A stretch of DNA of 64,000 nucleotides from Gemmatimonadota bacterium (GCA_021298835.1 JAJTHG010000038.1:1-64000); one strand, 5' to 3'. Positions 1 to 9,075 are shown, counted from the stretch's first letter. The notes: generated from the letters alone by a model not told the origin. Numbers and translations are program-made.

Positions 1-681
1 GACCGCCTCGGCGTCGCGGGCGGCCGCCGCCGCCCGGGCCGCCGCCGCGGCGAGCGCCCGGGCCGCCGCCTCGTGGCGGGCCTGCGCCGAGCGCCACTCG
101 TCGTCGAGCACGTCGGGGTCGCGCATCGCGGTGCGAATCCCCGCGACCTCGCTCGCGATCGCCTTGCGGCGCTCGCGCACCAGTCCCTGCGCCGCGCGCA
201 GCCGCTCGTAGCCGAGCACGCGCGAGAGGAACTGCCCGCGCTCGGCCGGCGTGAGCGCGGCCATCACGTCGAGTTCCTTCTGGCCGGTGAAGTAGGTGTG
301 GAAGAACTCCTCGCGCGTCATCCCGAGCCGCCGCTGCAGCAACTCGGTGACGCCGGTGAGCGAGTTCGCGATCGGGACATCGCCGCCGTCGAGGAAGACC
401 TCGGCGCTGGTGAGCCCCCGCACCACGCGGTACCGATGGCCGCCCAGCTCGAACTCGAGCTCGACCTTCACCGCGGCGCGCCCGCCGGCCCGGAGCCAGC
501 GGATGGACTCGCGCGTCCCCCGCGCCGCCGCGTTGCCGTAGAGGGCCCAGGCGATCGCCTCGAGGATCGTGGACTTGCCGCTGCCGTTGGCACCGATGAT
601 GCCCGTCAGCCCGGCGTCGAAGGTCACCGTGGAGTCGGCGTGCTGGCGGAAGTTCTGCATCCGCAGCGCGTGCAGTCTCAT
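1..681 (-). CDS. sbcC: SbcC/Rad50-like SMC-type ATPase, N-terminal part (runs off the left edge)
   Basis: This is the first 227 codons of an SbcC/Rad50-family ATPase; the rest lies beyond position 1. The protein starts MRLHALRMQNFRQH and has a clear Walker A motif GANGSGKST at residues 30-38, followed by the ATPase lobe. Toward the visible end it becomes Ala/Arg/Glu-rich, consistent with the start of the long coiled coil of this family. The family partners with SbcD/Mre11 to process DNA ends and hairpins in an ATP-dependent way. The ATG at 681 overlaps the TGA of the upstream sbcD-like gene by 4 bases (ATGA), so the two are probably translationally coupled. Whether it is closer to bacterial SbcC or archaeal Rad50 needs the missing zinc-hook region. 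The call as an SMC-type ATPase is firm. Confidence 0.9.
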   Translation of the reverse strand, partial: MRLHALRMQNFRQHADSTVTFDAGLTGIIGANGSGKSTILEAIAWALYGNAAARGTRESIRWLRAGGRAAVKVELEFELGGHRYRVVRGLTSAEVFLDGGDVPIANSLTGVTELLQRRLGMTREEFFHTYFTGQKELDVMAALTPAERGQFLSRVLGYERLRAAQGLVRERRKAIASEVAGIRTAMRDPDVLDDEWRSAQARHEAAARALAAAAARAAAAARDAEAV

Positions 682-1889
682 CGCACCGCGCCCTCGTCGG
701 TGCCGGCCGCCATCCCGGCATCGCCGGACGCGTCGGCGGCGGCGGTGAGGTAGCCGAGCGCGAGCTGCACGAGGCGATCGCGCTCGAGGCCCGGCTCGAG
801 GGGTCGTGCCAGCAGCGCGTCGGCGACGAGGTCGGCGAGGGCGCGGCGCCGCCGTCCGCCGGGCGCCCCCTCTCCCGCCCCCGGGCGCACGAGCTCCGGC
901 TTCCGCGCGTCGAGCTGGAAGTGCAGCGCCTCGGCCTTCCACGCGCGCATCGCCTTGTGGTCCAGCTCGCGCAGCACGTGGCGCGGCACGTCGCGGGCCA
1001 CGAGCCGCACGACCTTCCCCGCGATCCCCCCCGGGCACGCGGTGACCGCGGCCGCGATCGCCGCGTCGAGCTCGGCCGCGGACAGCCCGCGCGCCTCGAT
1101 CGGCGGCAGGTCCACGAGCGCGCGCGGTGCCGGCACCGCGTGGAAGCGATGCGCCCGGCTGTCGAGGTCGTGCTCGATGAACCCCTTGCCCGGCAGGCGC
1201 GCGGCGCGCTCCTCCCGCAGCTCCCCCCAGGGGTTGGCGCTCGCGTACTCCAGGGCCCCGGAGTACCACGCGTTGGGCGCGACCTGCCGGTACACGTGGT
1301 AGTGCCCGAGCGCGATGTAGTCCCAGCCGCCGGCGACGAGCGACTCGGTCGTCCACGTGGCGGCGGCGCGGTCGTCCGCCGCCGCGTGCACCGGTACGAC
1401 GCCCTCGACCTCGCCGTGCAGCAGCAGCACGTTGCGACGGACGCCCGGTTCGGGGGTGAGCGCCGGCCGGTCGCCCGTGTCCGGCACGGCGAGCACGGCG
1501 AGATCGCGCTCGGGGAACACGAAGCGCTCGGCGACGCGGTCGGCGACGTGGATCCCGAGCGGCGCGAAGAGCCGGAGGATGCAGCCGGTCTCGGCGGCAC
1601 GCGGCGTATCGTGGTTCCCGGCGACCATCACGACGATCGCCCCGGGCAGCGCCTGCCGGAGGCGCGAGAGCTGCAGGTAGGCGTGGATGATCGCCGGGTT
1701 GCTCGGCCGGACGACGTGGAAGATGTCGCCGCCGAAGAGCACGAGGTCGGGGGCGAGCGCGATCACCTGGTCGATCGCACGCTTGAAGGCCTGCGCGACG
1801 TCGGCCTCGCGCTGGTTGATCCCGCCCGGCGTGAGTCGCGCGTAGCGGCGGAAGCCCAGGTGGAGGTCGGACAGGTGAACGAGGCGCAC
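678..1889 (-). CDS. sbcD: SbcD/Mre11-like DNA repair exonuclease subunit
   Basis: This calcineurin-type metallophosphoesterase of 403 residues has the full Mre11/SbcD metal-binding set: SDLHLG (D8, H10), GGDIFH (D55), GNHD (92-94), HGE (H158) and GHYH (195-198). Family members are Mn-dependent nucleases that work with the SbcC/Rad50 ATPase on double-strand ends. The chosen start is the GTG at 1889, because the first metal motif begins only seven codons later. A longer open frame continues upstream but only by running antiphase through the herA-like gene. The GTG lies 2 bases after the stop of that gene, and the stop overlaps the start of the SbcC-like gene, giving a tight herA-sbcD-sbcC operon. 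Confidence 0.93.
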   Translation of the reverse strand: MRLVHLSDLHLGFRRYARLTPGGINQREADVAQAFKRAIDQVIALAPDLVLFGGDIFHVVRPSNPAIIHAYLQLSRLRQALPGAIVVMVAGNHDTPRAAETGCILRLFAPLGIHVADRVAERFVFPERDLAVLAVPDTGDRPALTPEPGVRRNVLLLHGEVEGVVPVHAAADDRAAATWTTESLVAGGWDYIALGHYHVYRQVAPNAWYSGALEYASANPWGELREERAARLPGKGFIEHDLDSRAHRFHAVPAPRALVDLPPIEARGLSAAELDAAIAAAVTACPGGIAGKVVRLVARDVPRHVLRELDHKAMRAWKAEALHFQLDARKPELVRPGAGEGAPGGRRRRALADLVADALLARPLEPGLERDRLVQLALGYLTAAADASGDAGMAAGTDEGAVR

Positions 1890-1891
1890 GT

Positions 1892-3862
1892 TCAGCCGCC
1901 CACGCCGTAGGGATCGTCGGCGGGCCCCGCCTGCACGGGGAGGCGACCCTCGGGCCGCGCGGCCGCCTTCACCTTGCGCCCCAGCCGCGACTGGAGGAAC
2001 GCCCGGGGATCCTCCGGCCGCGCGAGCTCGGTCTGCCGCAGCGCCTTGAGCACTTCGCGCTCGTCGTGCAGCGCGAGCAGGTCCTGCACGTAGGGGAGCG
2101 TCGTGGCCGGCTCGAGCGCCCGGAGGCGCGCGAAGACCGCCCGGTCGAGCTCGGCGTCCTGCTCGCGCGGATAGCGCGTGGCCCCGTCGCGGCCGCGCAG
2201 CACCGCCGGCCGCGGGAACTTCACGAAGACGGGCTGGGTGAAGTGCGGGTGCCGCACCATGAGCTGCCCCTTCTCGAGCGCGGAGAGCTTGGTGCGGATC
2301 GCGGGGCTCAGCGTCGCGTAGCCCGGCGCGGCGAGCTCGTCGGCGTCCATGCGGCCGAAGAGCGACGTCCCCGCGTTGCCGACCACGCGCCGATGCACCT
2401 GCGAACGGAACTGCTGCGCCCCGAAGAGCACGAGCCCGAGGTAGCGGCCGCGCTCGGCGACGTCGAGCAGCATCTGGCGCACGTAGGTGTCCGGCCCGTC
2501 GGACGGCGCGTACTTGTTGAGCTCGTCCACGAAGACGATCACGTGGTCCACGCCGAGCGCGCGCCGCTCGAGCTGCTCGCGCAGGCGCGAGACGATCCGG
2601 GCGAAGACGAGGTCCTGCGCGTCCTCCTCGAGGTTGGCGACGTCCACGACGTACACCGTGCGGTCGTCGAAGCCGCCCTCGAACGGCAGGTCGCTCGAGG
2701 TCCCGTCGTCGGTGACCAGCCCCGCGCAGCGCGTCGCGATGTTCACCAGACGGTTGCGGACCTTGCGGATCGTCGCGACGTGGTGCGTCCGCCAGGTCTG
2801 GTCGTCCTGCTGCTCGAGGGCCCGCAGGATGTCCTTGAACCAGTCGTCGAGCTCGGCGAACGAGCGCACCGTGTGCGCCCGGGACAGCCGCGCGTCGGTG
2901 AAGGGCCGCTCGACGACCTGCTCGCGGATGAAGTCGATCAGCGCGTCCGCCTTGGCGTCCACGTCGTCCTTGTTGAGCAGCACCTCCGCGTACTGCAGCA
3001 CCTCGGTGAGCCCCCACGTGAGCGGCGCGACGTTGTGCAGGAGCGCCGGGTGGGCGCGCGCCGTGTTGAGCACGCCGCCGCGCGCGGTGTAGGGGGCGAA
3101 GTAGCGCACGCGCGCGAACGGCTCGGCCGGCACCTCGAGCGCCGCGTACAGCGCCCGGTCGGCGTCGTCGAGCTCGCCGGGCAGGTCGAGGAAGCAGAGG
3201 TCCGGGCCCTTCACGTTGAAGCACACCGCCGCGACGCGCCCCTTCGCCGCCGGGAAGTGCGCGAAGATCGCCTGCAGCAGGAACTCGACCGCGCTCGTCT
3301 TCGTCGCCAGCCCCGAGACGCCGGTGATCGTGCAGTGCGCCGCCTCGGGCCCGAGCAGGAACTCCGCGTCGAGGTGGATCGGCGCCTGCATGCCCCCTGC
3401 CGTGTACACGCCGACGGGGATCCCCGTGCGCGCGCCGTCGCGCAGGTAGCCGTCCATCCGCAGCGCCACGGCCACGTCGGCGTCCGTCGCAAGGAACACC
3501 TCGCCCATCGGCACCGGCTGCATCGGTTCGTCCGGCACCTGCCGCAGCACCGCGGCGGTGTAGAGCCGGATCTCCGCGCGCCGCGTCGGCGCCTCCCCGC
3601 CCCGCGCCGGCGAGCCGTCGGCACCGAGCACGTCGTGCAGCGGCGACTCGAGGTCGGTGTAGCCCAGCGCCTCGGTGATGACGCCGTAGATGACCGGCAC
3701 GTGCCCCGCCACCGGATGTGTGCCGTGGACGCGCACGATCGTGCCGATCCCCACCGGGGCCTCGACCGCCGTCCAGAAGTGGAACTGGTGCGGCGTGTTG
3801 GGGCGCTTCTCGGTGGCGACGACGCGGCCAAGCACGGCCGGGACGGGCGCGGAATCGGACAT
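1892..3862 (-). CDS. HerA-type ATPase (DUF87 family) in an SbcCD operon
   Basis: A 656-residue RecA/FtsK-superfamily ATPase of the HerA type. Seen directly: an N-terminal beta-rich region (about 1-160) like the HAS-barrel domain, a Walker A variant GVSGLATKTS (181-190, K188), a Walker B strand VIVFVDELNKYAP (from 441), and the downstream QFRSQVHRRVVGNAGT segment, where HerA proteins place the sensor and arginine residues. HerA hexamers translocate on double-stranded DNA and drive the NurA nuclease during end resection; some bacterial relatives work in anti-phage defence. Here the gene lies directly upstream of sbcD and sbcC and downstream of a NurA-like gene, which favours the resection role. 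A candidate -10 (TAGCTT on the minus strand, 3899-3904) lies 36 bases before the ATG, so the gene may also have its own promoter. Confidence 0.88.
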   Translation of the reverse strand: MSDSAPVPAVLGRVVATEKRPNTPHQFHFWTAVEAPVGIGTIVRVHGTHPVAGHVPVIYGVITEALGYTDLESPLHDVLGADGSPARGGEAPTRRAEIRLYTAAVLRQVPDEPMQPVPMGEVFLATDADVAVALRMDGYLRDGARTGIPVGVYTAGGMQAPIHLDAEFLLGPEAAHCTITGVSGLATKTSAVEFLLQAIFAHFPAAKGRVAAVCFNVKGPDLCFLDLPGELDDADRALYAALEVPAEPFARVRYFAPYTARGGVLNTARAHPALLHNVAPLTWGLTEVLQYAEVLLNKDDVDAKADALIDFIREQVVERPFTDARLSRAHTVRSFAELDDWFKDILRALEQQDDQTWRTHHVATIRKVRNRLVNIATRCAGLVTDDGTSSDLPFEGGFDDRTVYVVDVANLEEDAQDLVFARIVSRLREQLERRALGVDHVIVFVDELNKYAPSDGPDTYVRQMLLDVAERGRYLGLVLFGAQQFRSQVHRRVVGNAGTSLFGRMDADELAAPGYATLSPAIRTKLSALEKGQLMVRHPHFTQPVFVKFPRPAVLRGRDGATRYPREQDAELDRAVFARLRALEPATTLPYVQDLLALHDEREVLKALRQTELARPEDPRAFLQSRLGRKVKAAARPEGRLPVQAGPADDPYGVGG

Positions 3863-3932
3863 CGGGGCAGGCGCGGGGAGGACGGGTTCGCCCCGGGAAA
3901 GCTACCGCGGCGGGGCCCCCCGAGGGGGCGCG

Positions 3933-4898
3933 TCAGCCCATCACCGCCCGCAGGACCTCCTCGCAGTCGCGGATGCCGTACGCCATGACCGGCCAGCGCG
4001 GGTCGGGGAGCGCCAACGGGGCCGCTTCGGCGAGGACCATCCGCGTCAGCCGGTCGGCGCGGGCGGTGAAGGCGGCCGGCGGCTCGCCGTCGGGCAGCGC
4101 GGCCTCGAGCCGCACGAGGCCGAAGAGCGGGTCGCGCCCGCGCGCGTCGTGCCGGCGCGCGTACCAGCTGGCGACGGCGGTGCGGCGGGCGCTCGTCACC
4201 CGCACGGCGGTCGTACGCTCGCCGACGGCCAGGCCGGCCAGGAGCCCGAGCGCGTCGGACGGGACGTACAGCGACCGATGGGTCTTCACGACTCCCAGTA
4301 CGTCAAGCGACCGCGCCACCCGCTCGGCCTTGGGGAGCCCCCCGTCCACGTACAGCACCCCGGCCGGCGCCGCCACCCACGCATCGGCCAAGGAGCGCTC
4401 GAGGTCCTCGCGCGCCTCCTGCACGGCGTGGTAGGCCCGGTCGTGCCACGCGAAGGGATGCACGTCGCCGATCGCCTCCCCGTCGGCCAGATCGGTGAGC
4501 GGCTGCGCGGCCTGCAGCGCGCTCCAGAGACCGGGCGGGATCGCCGGTCGCGGGGCCCACAGACCCGCGCGCATGCGCAGCCCGCCCGGCCAGGTGACGA
4601 GCCGACGGTCGCTGCGCTGGCGCACCACGGCACCCACGTGCCCCCAGACGATCGGCACGAGCCCCGCGTGCGCGACGACGCGACTCTCCTGACGGCCGTC
4701 GAGGAACGCCGACACCAGCGCGCCGTCGGCGGGCCCCGCGGCGCGCACGCGCAGCACGTCGGATTCGAGGGCTTCGGCCGGCACGAGCCGCGGTGGCTCG
4801 GCGGAGGCGTCACGCTGCAGCTCCAGTGGCCGGCCGGTGGCGTCGGGATGAGCCCCGGCCGCCTCGCAGGCGCGGCGCGCGGCATGGAAGCCGTTCAC
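3933..4898 (-). CDS. NurA-like nuclease (probable)
   Basis: A 321-residue protein I read as a NurA-family nuclease (RNase H-like fold). The support is the motif pattern: an early acidic motif FLDGRQ (D67), a mid-protein helix with QEAREDLER, and then VLYVDGGL followed by LGVVKTHRSLYV. This resembles the NurA pattern of hydrophobic-Asp-Gly-x-Leu and then a Gly-x-x-Lys-Ser/Thr segment. The C-terminus has an aromatic/acidic helix (MAYGIRDCEEVL) where NurA carries its last active-site residues, but the usual histidine is not obvious. The start is GTG at 4898. It lies 70 bases upstream of the HerA-like gene on the same strand, which is the expected neighbour. The motif reading is mine and no alignment was run, so the family call is likely rather than certain. 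Confidence 0.6.
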   Translation of the reverse strand: MNGFHAARRACEAAGAHPDATGRPLELQRDASAEPPRLVPAEALESDVLRVRAAGPADGALVSAFLDGRQESRVVAHAGLVPIVWGHVGAVVRQRSDRRLVTWPGGLRMRAGLWAPRPAIPPGLWSALQAAQPLTDLADGEAIGDVHPFAWHDRAYHAVQEAREDLERSLADAWVAAPAGVLYVDGGLPKAERVARSLDVLGVVKTHRSLYVPSDALGLLAGLAVGERTTAVRVTSARRTAVASWYARRHDARGRDPLFGLVRLEAALPDGEPPAAFTARADRLTRMVLAEAAPLALPDPRWPVMAYGIRDCEEVLRAVMG

Positions 4899-4980
4899 GC
4901 GGCGCCGGGTCCCGGCGGTCCGGGGGCGACGACCGCCGGACGGTAGCGGGAGTCGGCCAGTACCGGGACGAGCGACGGGT

Positions 4981-5478
4981 TCACGAGCCCTCCGGGCACG
5001 GGGGAACGTTCAGCAGCCAGACGCCCGCAAAGCTACCGGTGTGGTCGAGGTCGATGCAGACGTCGCGCGCCTCGCGTACCGTCCGCGTGACGCGCCGGCC
5101 CGCGACGCGCAGCCGCACGAGGCCGCGGTCCGGGGCCACTTCGGCCACCAGCGTCGTCGCCAGCGCGCGCACCGCGCCGGCGGCCGCAAGGCGGCGCCAC
5201 GACAGCGTCACCGGTTCGACCACCGGCGCCACCAACGTGGGGACGACGCGCACCGCAGGCCACACGACCACGTCCACGCCGGTCAGCCGGTCGCCGGCCA
5301 GTTCGAGCGTGACCCATGCGCCGTCGCGGCCGGCGAGCGCGAACTGCGCGGAAGGTGCCGATGCCGGCACGGGGTGGGCGATGCGGGCCGCGAGGATGCC
5401 AGTGGCGCGGTCCCAGCGGAAGTCCACGGGGACATCGGCGAGCGGGGCGGTTCGGACGCGGGCAACGGCGACGGACAT
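4981..5478 (-). CDS. Conserved-looking protein of unknown function upstream of the nurA/herA/sbcCD genes
   Basis: A 165-residue soluble protein without signal peptide or membrane segment. I do not recognise the family. It has a beta-rich N-terminal half with alternating hydrophobics, and it ends in a segment (DVCIDLDHTGSFAGVWLLNV) whose Asp-x-x-Gly-x-hydrophobic-Gly pattern recalls the DUF2283-type ending, though that is weak. It is on the same strand as, and 82 bases upstream of, the NurA-like gene, so it may be the first gene of the end-resection operon. Codon use matches its neighbours. The ATG at 5478 is the only early ATG. Function cannot be assigned. Confidence 0.6.
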   Translation of the reverse strand: MSVAVARVRTAPLADVPVDFRWDRATGILAARIAHPVPASAPSAQFALAGRDGAWVTLELAGDRLTGVDVVVWPAVRVVPTLVAPVVEPVTLSWRRLAAAGAVRALATTLVAEVAPDRGLVRLRVAGRRVTRTVREARDVCIDLDHTGSFAGVWLLNVPPCPEGS

Positions 5479-5580
5479 GGCGGCGCTCCGGGAAGGGGAC
5501 GGCGGACCATGCGCTCGCGCCCGGCCCCCCGCAGGGCCGCGGCGTTGCCGATGACGCCGTCCGAACGCCTCAGCGCCCCG

Positions 5581-6792
5581 TCAGCGCCCCGTCAGCGCGC
5601 GCCAGTGCGCGACGAGCCGGCGTACGCCCTCGACGACCTGCGCCTGCGGCGCGGCGTACGACATGCGCACCCATCCCGGCGCGAGGAAGGCCGAGCCCGG
5701 CACGACGGCCACGCCCCGCTCCTCGAGCAGCGTGCGCGCGAAATGGTCGCCGTCCCCGTGGGCACCACCGACCTCGAAGAAGAGGTAGAAGGCCCCCGTC
5801 GGCGGCACCACAGCGGGCGCGGGGCCCTCGGCGAGTACCGCGAGGCAGGCGTCGCGGCGCGCGCGGAACTCGTCCACCATGTGCCGCACCGCCTGCTCGA
5901 TCGCCACCCCGCCGCGCACCGCCGCCAGCGCGGCGTGCTGCGAGACGGCCGCGGGGTTGGAGGTGGTGTGCGACTGGAACGCCGCCATCGCCGCCGCGAC
6001 GGGGCGCGGGGCGATCGCCCAGCCGATCCGCCAGCCGGTCATCGCCCACGCCTTCGCGACCCCGTCCACGACGACGAGCCGGTCGCGCGAGGGTGCCACC
6101 GCCAGCGCCGACGTCGCGGTCCCTTCGTAGGCGATCTGCGCGTAGATCTCGTCGGCGATCACCCACCACCCGCGCTCCTCCGCGAGCGCGAGCAGGTCGC
6201 GCAGCTCGTGGAGGGTGTACGTCGCGCCGGTGGGATTGCTGGGCGAGTTGAGCAGCAGGCCCCTGGTCGCCGGCGTGGCCGCCGCCGCGACGTGCGCCGC
6301 GGTCGCCTTGAGGCCGTTCGCCGGATCGCCAATGACGGGCACGACGTTCGCGCGCGCCAGGGCCACCATCTCGTAGTAGCTCGTCCACGCCGGCGACGGC
6401 ACCAGAACGTCGTCCCCGGCGCCGAAGAGGACGTAGATCGCATTGAACAGCGACTGCTTCGCCCCGTTCGAGACCACGACCTCGGCGGCCGCGACCGGCA
6501 GCCGTCCCGCGCTCTCGCGCGTGGCCCGCTCGGCGATCGCCTCGCGCAGCGGCAGGATGCCCTCGGTCGCGGTGTACTTCGTGGCGCCCGCGTCGATCGC
6601 CGCCTTCGCCGCCTCGACGATCGGCGCCGGCGTCGGGAAGTCCGGCTCGCCCACGCCGAGGTCGATCACGTCGCGCCCCTGCGCCTTGAGGGCCTTCGCG
6701 CGCGCGGAGACGGCGATCGTCGCCGATTCCCGCAGGAACGCGACGTTGGAGGAGGGCGCGAACGGCTGGGCCGCGGGCGGGGAAGCGGTCAT
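5581..6792 (-). CDS. aspC: Pyridoxal-phosphate aspartate aminotransferase, class I subgroup Ib
   Basis: A full-length 403-residue fold-type I aminotransferase. Visible landmarks are GVGEPDFPTP (46-55), the substrate/PLP region NSPSNPTGA (182-190), IADEIYAQIAYEG (Asp214, Tyr217) and the Schiff-base lysine in VAKAWAMTGWRIGW (K247). The pattern matches subgroup Ib enzymes, which transfer amino groups between aspartate and 2-oxoglutarate and sometimes accept prephenate. It has no obvious operon partner; the nearest same-strand gene downstream is the unknown gene at 4981-5478, 102 bases away. The last codons and stop lie in a tandem 11-base duplication (5570-5591). The exact substrate is not determined by sequence. 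Confidence 0.93.
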   Translation of the reverse strand: MTASPPAAQPFAPSSNVAFLRESATIAVSARAKALKAQGRDVIDLGVGEPDFPTPAPIVEAAKAAIDAGATKYTATEGILPLREAIAERATRESAGRLPVAAAEVVVSNGAKQSLFNAIYVLFGAGDDVLVPSPAWTSYYEMVALARANVVPVIGDPANGLKATAAHVAAAATPATRGLLLNSPSNPTGATYTLHELRDLLALAEERGWWVIADEIYAQIAYEGTATSALAVAPSRDRLVVVDGVAKAWAMTGWRIGWAIAPRPVAAAMAAFQSHTTSNPAAVSQHAALAAVRGGVAIEQAVRHMVDEFRARRDACLAVLAEGPAPAVVPPTGAFYLFFEVGGAHGDGDHFARTLLEERGVAVVPGSAFLAPGWVRMSYAAPQAQVVEGVRRLVAHWRALTGR

Positions 6793-6919
6793 CGCTGGGC
6801 GGGCGGGAGGGCGGCGGGGACGCTAGGTTTCGCGCACGACGTGCGACCGGTGCGTCGCTGCGAAAGCTACGCCTCCCCGGCGGCGCCCGCCAATTCCGCT
6901 TTTTTCCCGACGATTTCCG

Positions 6920-8422
6920 TTGTCTGCCGAACCGACGGCCGCGCGCGCGGCCCACGTCCTCCACGAGCGCCCGACCGACCCGGCGCTCGTCCTCGACCTC
7001 CTCTCGGCCGCCTCGGCGCGCCTCGACGCCGAGGCGCCCGGCCCGCAGGTCCTCGTGGTCGTGCCCGATGCCGACGCCGCGCTCGCGGTGGCGGATCTCG
7101 CCCGCGACGTCCCCGCCGCCCGAGGCCTGTTGCCCGTCACGAGCGTCAAGCGCGCGCTGCGCCTGCTGCCGTCGGCACCGGCGATCGTCGTCGGCGGACT
7201 CGCCGATCTCGGCGAACTCCTGCGTCGGTCGGCGCTCAAGCTCGAGCGCATCGGCCAGGTGATCGTGCTCGAGGCGGAGCGGCTCGATGCCGAGGCGGGG
7301 CTGGCGACGCTCGACGCGCTGCTGGCCGAGCTGCCCAAGGACGCGACGCGTACCGTCGTCGCGGCAACGGTGTCGGACGCCGTCCGTGACCTTGCCGAGC
7401 GGCACCTGCACCGCGCGCGGCGGCTCGCGGCGCCGGCCGCCGGCGGCGCGGTGCCGCCGTCGCTGCAGGTGCTCGTGGCGACGCCGGCGACGCGCGCCGG
7501 CGCGCTCGCGCGGCTGCTCGACGACCTCGATCCTCCCTCGGTGACGATCGTCGCCGACCGCGCGGCCGACCGCGACGCCGCGGCCGACGCGGTGGCCCGG
7601 CTCGGACTGCCCCCCGCGCTCGCCTCCGTGGTCGGGGCGACGGGCACGGTGCCGGAGCACGTCGCCGTCGCGGTCCTGTGGGGGATCCCCTCGGCGCGCG
7701 CCCTCGCCGCGGTCGCGGCGGCGCAACCGGCGCGCGTGGTCGCGATCGTCGGCGCGCGCGAGCGCCACGCGCTGGCGGCCGCCGCGTCCGGCGCGGGGCT
7801 CGTCCCGTACGTGCCCGCGGAGTCGTCGCGCGCGGTGCGCGCCGCCGATGCCCGCCTCCGGTCCGCGCTGCGCGAGGAACTCGCGCGCGGCACGCCGCTC
7901 CGCGAACTCGGCGCGATCGAACCGCTGTTCGACCACTTCGAGCCGGCCGACGTCGCGGCCGCGGCGGTGCGCCTGCTCGACGCGGCACGGGCGACGCTGG
8001 CCGCCGCGAAGGCCGCGCCGCCCCCCGCCGTGGCGACGGCGGTCCCCGCGGTGCCGCCGGCCCGAGAGACCGGCGCGCCGACGAGCGATCGGCCGCGTGA
8101 CCGCGGCGGGGACCGCAGCGCAGCCCGCGGCGGGGACCGCAGCGCAGCCCGCGGCGGGGACCGCGGCGCTGCTCGCGGCGCTGCTCGCGGCGGGGACCGC
8201 GGCGGGTCCCGGGGCCCGCGCGACGCCAAGCCGCCGTTCCGCGGCGGTGCCAAGCGCCCGGCGACCGGTGGTGCACGCGGCCGCGACGCGGCCATGCGCG
8301 ACGGACCGAAGGGCTTCGGCCGCGGACGTCCCCCGCGTGGTCCGGAGGAAGGGGGCCCGCGCAAGGACTGGCAGGACCGCGGCGAGCGGCTGCGCAACGC
8401 CAAGCGGCGGCGCGACACATGA
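6920..8422 (+). CDS. Degenerate DEAD-box-like protein with an RG-rich tail
   Basis: A 500-residue protein whose layout follows a DEAD-box RNA helicase but whose catalytic motifs are missing. Around residues 45-170 a RecA-like lobe is recognisable. The stretch [20 protein letters not shown] sits where helicases have LVLDEADRML, and [14 protein letters not shown] sits where they have the SAT motif. I see no Walker A P-loop, no DEAD and no HRIGR motif. A second lobe follows (about 180-330), and a segment [17 protein letters not shown] near 345 resembles the region after the helicase core. The last 120 residues are basic, RG/GD-rich and partly encoded by 24-base tandem repeats, typical of RNA-binding tails. 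The start codon is an uncertain TTG at 6920. It overlaps tdk by 4 bases. It is probably a non-catalytic RNA-binding paralogue. Confidence 0.65.
   Translation: MSAEPTAARAAHVLHERPTDPALVLDLLSAASARLDAEAPGPQVLVVVPDADAALAVADLARDVPAARGLLPVTSVKRALRLLPSAPAIVVGGLADLGELLRRSALKLERIGQVIVLEAERLDAEAGLATLDALLAELPKDATRTVVAATVSDAVRDLAERHLHRARRLAAPAAGGAVPPSLQVLVATPATRAGALARLLDDLDPPSVTIVADRAADRDAAADAVARLGLPPALASVVGATGTVPEHVAVAVLWGIPSARALAAVAAAQPARVVAIVGARERHALAAAASGAGLVPYVPAESSRAVRAADARLRSALREELARGTPLRELGAIEPLFDHFEPADVAAAAVRLLDAARATLAAAKAAPPPAVATAVPAVPPARETGAPTSDRPRDRGGDRSAARGGDRSAARGGDRGAARGAARGGDRGGSRGPRDAKPPFRGGAKRPATGGARGRDAAMRDGPKGFGRGRPPRGPEEGGPRKDWQDRGERLRNAKRRRDT
8102..8209 (+). repeat. 24-bp in-frame tandem repeat in the RG-rich tail
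   Basis: Two exact 24-base copies (8102-8125, 8126-8149) are followed by two diverged copies (8150-8173, 8186-8209) with a half unit between them. Each unit is a whole number of codons and encodes Arg-Gly-Gly-Asp-Arg-type octapeptides, so copy-number change would keep the frame. Confidence 0.85.
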
Positions 8423-9075
8423 TGGGCGCGCCGTTCCAGCCGACCGGCGGATGGATCGAGGTGATCGCGGGCGTGATGTTCAGCGGCAAGTCCGAGGAAC
8501 TCATGCGGCGCGTCCGCCGCGCCGTCATCGCCCGCAAGCGCGTGCAGGTCTTCAAGTCGCACCTCGACGCGCGCTACTCGGGGCTCTTCGCGGTCTCGTC
8601 GCACGACGGTCGCTCGATCGAGGCCATCCCGGTGGACTCGGCCGAGCAGGTGGCGCAGCGACTCGACCCGACGGCACAGGTCGTGGCGGTGGACGAGGCG
8701 CAGTTCCTCGACGAGGGCATCGCGGACCTCGCCTCGGCGCTCGCCGACCGCGGCCGGCGGGTGATCCTCGCGGGGATCGACACCGACTTCCGCGGCGAAC
8801 CCTTCGGCATCATGCCGCGCCTGATGGCCCAGGCGGAGATGGTGGACAAGCTGCACGCGATCTGCGTGCTGTGCGGGGCACCCGCGAGCCGCAACCAGCG
8901 CCTGATCGCGGGACGGCCGGCGGCGTGGGATTCCCCCACGATCATGGTCGGCGGCACCGAGTCGTACGAGGCGCGGTGCCGGGCCTGTCACGTCGTGCCC
9001 CGCGAGGACGCCGCGCAGGCCGTGCTGCCGTTCGGCCTGACGTCGGCCGACGGGGTGAAGATCTCCGGCCGCTAG
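8419..9075 (+). CDS. tdk: Thymidine kinase, type II
   Basis: This salvage enzyme phosphorylates thymidine to dTMP. The 218-residue protein has the P-loop GVMFSGKS (18-25), the catalytic glutamate in VAVDEAQF (E93), the [10 protein letters not shown] loop (about 121-130) and the zinc-binding lasso pairs CVLC (C149, C152) and CRAC (C187, C190). Length and order match bacterial type II thymidine kinases. The ATG at 8419 overlaps the stop of the degenerate DEAD-box gene (ATGA). A second ATG follows at once at 8422, so the true start may be one codon later. Coupling to an RNA-helicase-like gene is odd but gives no clear functional hint. Confidence 0.95.
   Translation: MMGAPFQPTGGWIEVIAGVMFSGKSEELMRRVRRAVIARKRVQVFKSHLDARYSGLFAVSSHDGRSIEAIPVDSAEQVAQRLDPTAQVVAVDEAQFLDEGIADLASALADRGRRVILAGIDTDFRGEPFGIMPRLMAQAEMVDKLHAICVLCGAPASRNQRLIAGRPAAWDSPTIMVGGTESYEARCRACHVVPREDAAQAVLPFGLTSADGVKISGR

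Noticed and set aside
2066-3988. A 640-codon open frame on the plus strand
   Set aside because: It is antisense to the HerA-type gene, Arg/Val-rich with no motif; it exists because of high GC.
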